Below, one piece after another: positions 13,904-18,134 of a stretch of DNA of 18,134 nt. Numbering within the stretch: position 1 is the first letter of the stretch; each line of letters begins with the position of its first letter. The DNA comes from DASQUK01 sp046723645. GTDB lineage: Bacteria; Actinomycetota; Acidimicrobiia; Acidimicrobiales; VFJN01. Below the pieces are notes generated by a model. It saw only the letters and a program-made list of their open reading frames with translations. It ran no database searches and had not been told where the DNA came from. Location of the stretch: NCBI GenBank assembly GCA_046723645.1, contig JBKOUY010000172.1:1-18134 (forward strand), read 5' to 3'. The translations under genes were made by a program, and so were the position numbers.

Positions 13904-14385
13904 AGGACGTCCTCGATTGCCGCCACCACCTCGTCGGACGTGGGCTCGACCATGGGGTTGAACCGGGCGACCACCTTGCCGCCCGGTGCCACGACGAACT
14001 TCTCGAAGTTCCAGCGGATGTCGCCCGTGTGGCCGTCGGAGGAGTCGGGGACGTCAACCAGCTGCTGGTAGAGCGGATGGCGACCCTCGCCGTTCACCTC
14101 GATCTTCTCGGTCAGCGGGAAGGTCACGCCGTAGTTTGTGGAGCAGAAGGTGGCGATCTCGTCGGCGGTGCCCGGCTCCTGGGCGCCGAACTGGTTGCAG
14201 GGCACGCCGAGCACGGAGAAGCCGCGATCGACGAGGCGCTCGTGGATCTCCTCCAGCCCCGTGTACTGGGGTGTCAGCCCACACTGCGACGCCACGTTCA
14301 CGAGCAGAACGGCCCGGTCCTCGTAGTCGTGCAGGTCGGCGGGGCGGCCGTCCAGGGAGCTGATGCTCACGTCGTAGATCGACAT
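13894..14385 (-). CDS. Glutathione peroxidase family thiol peroxidase
   Basis: A thioredoxin-fold peroxidase of the GPX family, with cysteine rather than selenocysteine at the active site. In the 163-residue protein the catalytic tetrad is visible: Cys35 (NVASQCGLT), Gln69 (VPCNQFGAQEPG), Trp125 and Asn126 (WNFEKFVV). Cys81 in FCSTNYGVTFP is placed like the resolving cysteine of thioredoxin-dependent bacterial GPX enzymes, so thioredoxin rather than glutathione is the likely reductant; this is inference. I chose ATG 14385, giving MSIYDVSI, instead of an upstream in-frame TTG at 14394. A TAGCTT box ends seven bases before this ATG and there is no Shine-Dalgarno sequence. The stop lies inside a hairpin shared with the convergent DinB gene. 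Confidence 0.92.
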   Translation of the reverse strand: MSIYDVSISSLDGRPADLHDYEDRAVLLVNVASQCGLTPQYTGLEEIHERLVDRGFSVLGVPCNQFGAQEPGTADEIATFCSTNYGVTFPLTEKIEVNGEGRHPLYQQLVDVPDSSDGHTGDIRWNFEKFVVAPGGKVVARFNPMVEPTSDEVVAAIEDVLPA

Positions 14386-14392
14386 GGTTGGC

Positions 14393-14398
14393 AAGCTA
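14393..14398 (-). promoter_or_regulatory. -10 box of a probable leaderless GPX promoter
   Basis: Minus-strand TAGCTT ends seven bases before the GPX ATG. It includes the TAG stop codon of the upstream EamA gene, so promoter and stop codon share bases. Confidence 0.5.
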
Positions 14399-15409
14399 CC
14401 GGCCCGACACCGCGGTTGCCCGGCCGGGGTCGGCGTGGACCGCGGGCGCGTCGGCCCCCACCCGCAGTGCGATGCCCACCCCGGCCAGGATGACGACGCC
14501 GCCTAGGACCTGGGCCGGGCTCAGCGCCTGTTCCAGCCAGGCCCATGCGACGACGGTCGCCACGACGGGCTCGAGCATGCCGACGGCACCGACGGTCGTC
14601 GCCGAGAGGTGTGCGAGCGCCGCCAGGTCGAGCAGGTAGGGCAGCAGGGTCCCCAGCACGATGACGGCTCCGAGCGCCACCCACACCGGCACGTCGAGGC
14701 CGTCGAGCCGGCCCCCGAGCGAGGTGGCCTCGCGCAGCACGGAGCCGTCGACGCGCCACAGCGGCTCGAGCGGCACCCAGAACAGGCTGGCGAAGGCGAA
14801 CGTCCAGAAGGCCGACGCCAGCGGATCGATCGACCCCGACGAGTGGCGTCCGACGAGCAGGAACGTCGCCAGGCAGGCGGCGGCCGCCATGCCTGCGGCC
14901 AGGCCGACGGCGTCGAGCCGGGTGTCCGTCCAGACCTCGGCCACCAGGGCCAGGCCGACGAGCGAAAGTGCCAGGGCCACCCAGACACCGCCACCCACCT
15001 GCTGCCGCTGCACCACCCGGGCGTACACCGCTACCAGCACCGGGCCCGTGAACTCCAGCAGGATGGCGATGCCCACGGGCAGGCGGTCGATGGCCTCGAA
15101 ATAGAACCACTGGATGAGCGCCGCACCGACGACGCCGAGCACCGCGAGCTGCGGCAGGCTTCGGCGTGGCACCCGCAGCCGCGGCAGCGAGCCCAGCGCG
15201 GCCACCACCGCCAGCAGGCCGACGGCGGCGCCCGTGCAGCGTAGGGCCGCCAGTTGGCGGGGCGCGATCCCGGCGTCGAGCACGGCCTTGGAGATGCTGG
15301 CGTTGGCGCCGAACAGGACCGCCGCCACGATCACCTGGACGTAGCCCCGCACCACGTGCGACCGCGTGGTCACGATGGTGGCGGTGGGCGCGGTCGCCGA
15401 GATGGTCAT
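14396..15409 (-). CDS. EamA/DMT-family transporter (RhaT/RarD-like permease)
   Basis: A 337-residue polytopic membrane protein with two tandem EamA repeats (about 25-155 and 172-305), each of about five membrane segments, giving the ten-helix drug/metabolite transporter topology. Typical features are the N-terminal GANASISKAVLDAGIAPRQLAALRC segment at the first helix pair, FTGPVLVAVYARVV closing the first repeat, and MLEPVVATVVAWAWLEQALSPAQVLGGVVILAGV closing the second. Such proteins export amino acids, nucleosides or other metabolites; the substrate cannot be read from sequence. The ATG at 15409 lies only 42 bases from the divergent ATG of the next gene. A weak CAGCCT box sits seven bases upstream of it, with no Shine-Dalgarno sequence. 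The gene ends 10 bases before the GPX start codon. Confidence 0.88.
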   Translation of the reverse strand: MTISATAPTATIVTTRSHVVRGYVQVIVAAVLFGANASISKAVLDAGIAPRQLAALRCTGAAVGLLAVVAALGSLPRLRVPRRSLPQLAVLGVVGAALIQWFYFEAIDRLPVGIAILLEFTGPVLVAVYARVVQRQQVGGGVWVALALSLVGLALVAEVWTDTRLDAVGLAAGMAAAACLATFLLVGRHSSGSIDPLASAFWTFAFASLFWVPLEPLWRVDGSVLREATSLGGRLDGLDVPVWVALGAVIVLGTLLPYLLDLAALAHLSATTVGAVGMLEPVVATVVAWAWLEQALSPAQVLGGVVILAGVGIALRVGADAPAVHADPGRATAVSGR

Positions 15410-15451
15410 TCGGCCCAGGCTGGCAAGACTCGACGCGCTAGAACCAGCGAA
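15410..15451. promoter_or_regulatory. Compact divergent promoter region, EamA / DinB-like
   Basis: Only 42 bases separate two divergent ATG codons. On the minus strand CAGCCT (15422 to 15417) and on the plus strand TAGAAC (15439-15444) each end seven bases before their start codon. Both are imperfect TANNNT matches. The -35 regions would overlap the opposite promoter, so the two genes may share control. Neither has a ribosome binding site. Confidence 0.35.
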
Positions 15452-15970
15452 ATGGACCTGTCACAGCTCTCCCCCGCGGACGCCGTCGTCGCGCTGCGGA
15501 GCCTCGACCGCCGCTACCGGGGGCTCTTCGCCGGCTTGGGCGAGGATGAGTCGCCCGACGACCTGGCGCATCGGCGGGCGGGCGACTGGTCGGCGGCCGA
15601 CCACGTCGTGGCCGCGGCCCGGTTCATCGCCGGGGCCAATGGGGCCCTGGCCAGGGTCATCACGGACGACTCGCCGGCCGTTGCCGCCGCAGATGTCGAT
15701 CCCGGGGCGGCGCGGAGCCCCAGCGCTCCCCCGGAGCCGGTGGACGGGCTCGTGGCCGAGCTCGCGTCGGATGCCAACGCCATGGCCGACCGCATCGAGC
15801 ATGTGGCTTCGGGGGACTGGACCCGCCAAGCCGTCGTCGACGGTGGCTCCGGCCGCTCGGTCACCGCACTAGACATCGTCCGGGCCGCGGTCGATGCGGG
15901 CGTCACGCACCTGCGGGAGGCCGAGAGGGTGCTGACCGCCGTCGTCGGCCGTCCCATCGAGACCGACTGA
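15452..15970 (+). CDS. DinB-like helical-bundle protein (TIGR03086/maleylpyruvate-isomerase-like)
   Basis: A 172-residue protein that reads as a DinB/mycothiol-dependent maleylpyruvate isomerase-like four-helix bundle. The motif DWSAADHVVAAARFI supplies the first metal histidine (His51) and DAGVTHLREAERVL the last (His153). The middle histidine of the usual H-x3-H pair is replaced by Ala149, so metal binding may be altered or lost. A Pro/Ala/Asp-rich linker (about 80-97) separates the helix pairs. The family label is moderate-confidence and the function unknown. It is the second DinB-like gene in the window. The ATG is chosen because upstream in-frame sequence overlaps the divergent EamA gene; the start is probably leaderless. 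Confidence 0.7.
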   Translation: MDLSQLSPADAVVALRSLDRRYRGLFAGLGEDESPDDLAHRRAGDWSAADHVVAAARFIAGANGALARVITDDSPAVAAADVDPGAARSPSAPPEPVDGLVAELASDANAMADRIEHVASGDWTRQAVVDGGSGRSVTALDIVRAAVDAGVTHLREAERVLTAVVGRPIETD

Positions 15971-16087
15971 GGCGCTCCGCCGCGCGCGTCGGGAACGATG
16001 GCCGACGCCAGCTGGTGCTGGTTTGGCAACGAATCCGGACGGCAATGCATCCGAAGCGGCGTCCGCGGCGTACTGAACGTAAGCGGA

Positions 16088-16144
16088 CGGTCCCCTGGCT
16101 TCCTGTGGGCGGGGGGACCGGCCGCTCACCGGCCGCCGAGCGGC
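16088..16144. terminator. Hairpin pair in the gap between DinB-like and MFS genes
   Basis: CGGTCCCC (16088-16095) pairs with GGGGACCG (16113-16120); next to it GCCGCTC (16121-16127) pairs with GAGCGGC (16138-16144). A further arm pair, CGTCCGC (16060-16066) with GCGGACG (16083-16089), competes with the first for overlapping bases. The structures precede the predicted MFS transcription start, so they more likely terminate the DinB-like transcript. The remaining bases of the 15971-16199 gap show no convincing gene. Confidence 0.45.
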
Positions 16145-16166
16145 GCGGCCGCCGCCGCCGGGGACG

Positions 16167-16172
16167 TAACCT
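16167..16172 (+). promoter_or_regulatory. -10 box upstream of the MFS gene
   Basis: TAACCT fits TANNNT. Transcription would start near 16179, leaving a leader of about 20 bases that contains GGAAGGGG ahead of GTG 16200. This supports the GTG over the ATG at 16185. Confidence 0.4.
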
Positions 16173-16199
16173 CACCGTCTTGCGATGGAAGGGGCGTCG

Positions 16200-17840
16200 G
16201 TGGCCATCACGACGGAGCGGGCCGCAGAGACGTCGGGAGTGATCCTGCTGACACTGGCGTCGGCGCAGTTCCTCATGACGCTCGACAGCTCGGTGATGAA
16301 CGTCTCGATCGCGACCGTGGCGAAGGATGTCGGCACCACCGTTGCCGGCATCCAGACCGCCATCACGATGTACACGCTGGTCATGGCGTCGCTGATGATC
16401 ACGGGCGGAAGGTTCGGACAGGTCCTCGGCCGCAAGCAGGCGTTCGCCATCGGGTGTCTCATCTACGGCTGCGGCTCGTTCATCACCGCGATCTCGCAGA
16501 ACCTGGCGGTTCTGCTGTTGGGATGGTCACTCCTCGAGGGCGTCGGGGCCGCGCTCATCCTGCCGTCCGTGGTGGCGCTGGTGGCGTCGAACTTCGGACA
16601 GGCCGATCGCCCACGGGCCTACGGTCTGATCGCCTCCGCCGCCGCGATCGCCGTCGCAGCGGGCCCGCTCATCGGCGGACTGTTCACGACCTACGCGTCG
16701 TGGCGGTGGGTCTTCGCAGGCGAGGTCCTCGCGGTGTTCGGCATCCTTGCGCTCACTCGACGCATGGAGGACACGCCGGCCCAAGAGGGCGCGGGGCTCG
16801 ACCTGGTGGGCACGGCGCTCTCGGCGACCGGCCTCGCCCTCGTCGTGTACGGCATCCTCCGGTCGGGCACGTGGGGCTTCGTGACCCCGAAGCCGGAAGC
16901 ACCGGAATGGTTGGGTCTCTCACCTGTGGTCTGGTTGATCCTGGCCGGGGGGTGTGTCCTGGTCGGCTTCCTCGCGTGGGAGCGGCACAGACTCGATCGC
17001 GACGAGGCTGCGCTGATCGACCCGGCCATGCTCCGCAACCCGCTGCTCCGGGGCGGGCTCACCGGGTTCTTCTTTCAGTACCTGCTGCAGGCCGGCCTGT
17101 TCTTCTGCGTGCCCCTCTTTCTGTCGGTCGCCCTGGGATTGTCCGCAATTGCGACCGGAGTGCGCCTGCTGCCGCTGTCGCTCACGCTGCTCCTCGGCGC
17201 GGTCGGCGTCCCGAAGCTCTTCCCCGATGCGTCGCCGCGGCGGGTGGTTCGGATCGGGTTCGTCGCACTGTTCGCCGGCATCGTGATCCTGGTGGCGTCG
17301 CTCGACGCCGGTGCCGGCCCGGAGATCGTCACGTGGCCGCTGCTGCTCGCCGGGTTGGGCGTGGGCGCCCTCGCGTCCCAACTCGGAAGCGTCACCGTGT
17401 CGGCCGTCCCCGACGAGCAGAGCGGCGAGGTGGGCGGGCTGCAGAACACCGTCACCAACCTGGGTGCGTCCATTGGCACCGCGCTCACGGGCGCCGTGCT
17501 GCTCTCCGCTCTCACGACATCGTTCTTCACCGGAATCGGGGACAACCCTGCCGTCCCAGAGCAGGTGACATCGAGGGCGCAGGTCGAACTGACCGCCGGG
17601 GTTCCGTTCATCTCCGACCGCGACCTCGACGATGCCCTCGATGCTGCGGGCGTGGAGGGCGCGACGGCCGATGCGATCGTCGACGAGAACGCAGACGCCC
17701 GGCTGCGCGGGCTACGCGCTGCGCTGTCGGTGCTGGGGATCATGGCCCTGGCCGCGCTGTGCTTCTCCTACCGCCTTCCGACACGACAGCCGGGCGCTCA
17801 CGCGGAAAGCAGCGACGTGGCGCCTGTGGCCTCGCCCTAG
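16200..17840 (+). CDS. MFS drug transporter, DHA2 (EmrB/QacA) type, 14 membrane segments
   Basis: A 546-residue major facilitator protein of the length and pattern of the proton-coupled 14-segment DHA2 group, which exports drugs, dyes or toxic metabolites. The first segment has the DHA2 signature FLMTLDSSVMNVSIATVAKD. Motif A is GGRFGQVLGRKQAF between segments 2 and 3. An antiporter motif C-like glycine and proline cluster is in AAGPLIGGLFTTYASWRWVF. A second half from about residue 270 has the equivalent helices, and an extracellular loop precedes the last helix. Substrate unknown. GTG 16200 has GGAAGGGG five bases upstream; an in-frame ATG at 16185 would add five residues but has no ribosome binding site. 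No regulator gene adjoins it. Hairpins with identical arms lie on both sides of the gene. Confidence 0.92.
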   Translation: MAITTERAAETSGVILLTLASAQFLMTLDSSVMNVSIATVAKDVGTTVAGIQTAITMYTLVMASLMITGGRFGQVLGRKQAFAIGCLIYGCGSFITAISQNLAVLLLGWSLLEGVGAALILPSVVALVASNFGQADRPRAYGLIASAAAIAVAAGPLIGGLFTTYASWRWVFAGEVLAVFGILALTRRMEDTPAQEGAGLDLVGTALSATGLALVVYGILRSGTWGFVTPKPEAPEWLGLSPVVWLILAGGCVLVGFLAWERHRLDRDEAALIDPAMLRNPLLRGGLTGFFFQYLLQAGLFFCVPLFLSVALGLSAIATGVRLLPLSLTLLLGAVGVPKLFPDASPRRVVRIGFVALFAGIVILVASLDAGAGPEIVTWPLLLAGLGVGALASQLGSVTVSAVPDEQSGEVGGLQNTVTNLGASIGTALTGAVLLSALTTSFFTGIGDNPAVPEQVTSRAQVELTAGVPFISDRDLDDALDAAGVEGATADAIVDENADARLRGLRAALSVLGIMALAALCFSYRLPTRQPGAHAESSDVAPVASP

Positions 17841-18133
17841 CCGAGCTGCGTCCAGTCCCCGGGACGGCCGGATCGTGCGCCGCTCGTTGGATTAGCCGGC
17901 GAGTCCGGCGGTCCCCGTGGTCTCCCCTCGGGGGACCGTCTCGAGTCAGCCGGTGATGTAAGGAAGTCCTCGCAGAAGTCGCGGCCCCCCACGAGAACCG
18001 TCTGATTGTGTATCCACCACGGCGTTGCGGTTCGTTCGTAGCGTCGAGGGGCCCCGGCGGCGTAGCTCTTGAACCGTCTGCCGGCCTTCGGGTTTGGCTT
18101 CCGAACGAGGTGCCTGCCGTCCGGGGTCTCGCC
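17837..18133 (-). other. Doubtful open frame entering from the right edge
   Basis: One minus-strand frame stays open from the right edge to a TAG at 17839-17837, overlapping the MFS stop (98 codons). Its first 60 or so codons have fairly high GC at third positions and a protein-like composition (for example PRRYERTATPWWIHNQTV), but the last 35 are Pro/Arg/Ser-rich and run through a hairpin, unlike real coding sequence. Another minus-strand frame ends in TGA at 17948-17946, eight bases before that hairpin, as a terminated gene would. I cannot decide between a partial gene, a decayed gene and chance. No family is recognised. Confidence 0.25.
17909..17938. terminator. Hairpin downstream of the MFS gene
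   Basis: CGGTCCCC (17909-17916) and GGGGACCG (17931-17938) form an eight-pair stem with a 14-base loop, 68 bases past the MFS stop. Both arms are identical to those of the hairpin at 16088-16120 before the gene. It probably terminates the MFS transcript and could serve a convergent gene. Confidence 0.55.
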
Positions 18134-18134
18134 G

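Noticed and set aside
14386..14394. TTG start adding three residues to the GPX protein
   Set aside because: The ATG gives the better family start and correct distance from the TAGCTT box, which overlaps the TTG.
15998..17956. 652-codon plus-strand frame overlapping the MFS gene
   Set aside because: Arg/Gly/His-rich translation in another frame of an obvious transporter.
1..18134. tRNA, rRNA, CRISPR array, insertion sequence or phage attachment site
   Set aside because: No cloverleaf with a recognisable T-loop, no regularly spaced direct repeats, and no transposase or integrase motifs were seen by eye; a covariance-model search would be needed to exclude small RNAs.

Overview
The window is very GC-rich, densely packed bacterial chromosome. 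The strongest lineage clue is gene content and order. A minus-strand series reads pgsA (phosphatidylinositol phosphate synthase), patA, pimA, lemA, htpX, pdxS, pdxT, yebC, a peroxiredoxin, ruvC, ruvA. In mycobacteria pgsA1-patA-pimA, pdxS, pdxT, yebC and ruvC-ruvA-ruvB occur in the same order, so this is an actinobacterium that makes phosphatidylinositol mannosides. The divergence of the proteins and the simplified locus suggest a deep-branching actinobacterium such as Acidimicrobiia; that placement is inference. No mobile element, CRISPR array, rRNA or tRNA was seen.

Layout: (1) 1-2917, minus strand: pdxT-yebC-peroxiredoxin are abutting or overlapping, followed by ruvC-ruvA (ATGA overlap; ruvA runs off the left edge). 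(2) 3094-5532, plus strand: a large secreted lipoprotein with at least seven Asp-box repeats, probably a beta-propeller, wedged between pdxT and pdxS. (3) 5594-8234, minus strand: pdxS, then htpX and lemA as a two-gene unit. (4) 8295-11050, minus strand: pimA, patA and pgsA, successive early steps of phosphatidylinositol mannoside synthesis. (5) 11202-13844, plus strand: an EF-G-like GTPase of the FusA2/EF-G2 type and a DinB-fold protein. (6) 13894-15409, minus strand: a glutathione-peroxidase-family enzyme and an EamA-type exporter. (7) 15452-17840, plus strand: a second DinB-like protein and a 14-TM-type MFS drug transporter. The last 294 bases hold a hairpin and a doubtful open frame entering from the right.

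The PLP synthase subunits PdxS and PdxT are both present but split by an opposite-strand gene, so each needs its own promoter. The PI-mannoside genes supply the membrane anchor for the cell envelope. The peroxiredoxin and the GPX-type enzyme are separate thiol peroxidases.

The most striking non-coding pattern is a recurrent TAGNNT box 6-8 nt before a start codon (pdxS, lemA, pimA, gpx, possibly ruvC), typical of leaderless actinobacterial transcripts. The same TAGCCT box lies further upstream of the Shine-Dalgarno-bearing genes pgsA and fusA2. A pair of direct-repeat half-sites just upstream of the pdxS promoter resembles a MocR/PdxR operator. I do not see a wholly new multi-gene system. The best candidates for novelty are the Asp-box lipoprotein inside the PLP locus, the leaderless promoter architecture with its compact divergent pairs, and identical-arm hairpins on both sides of the MFS gene.
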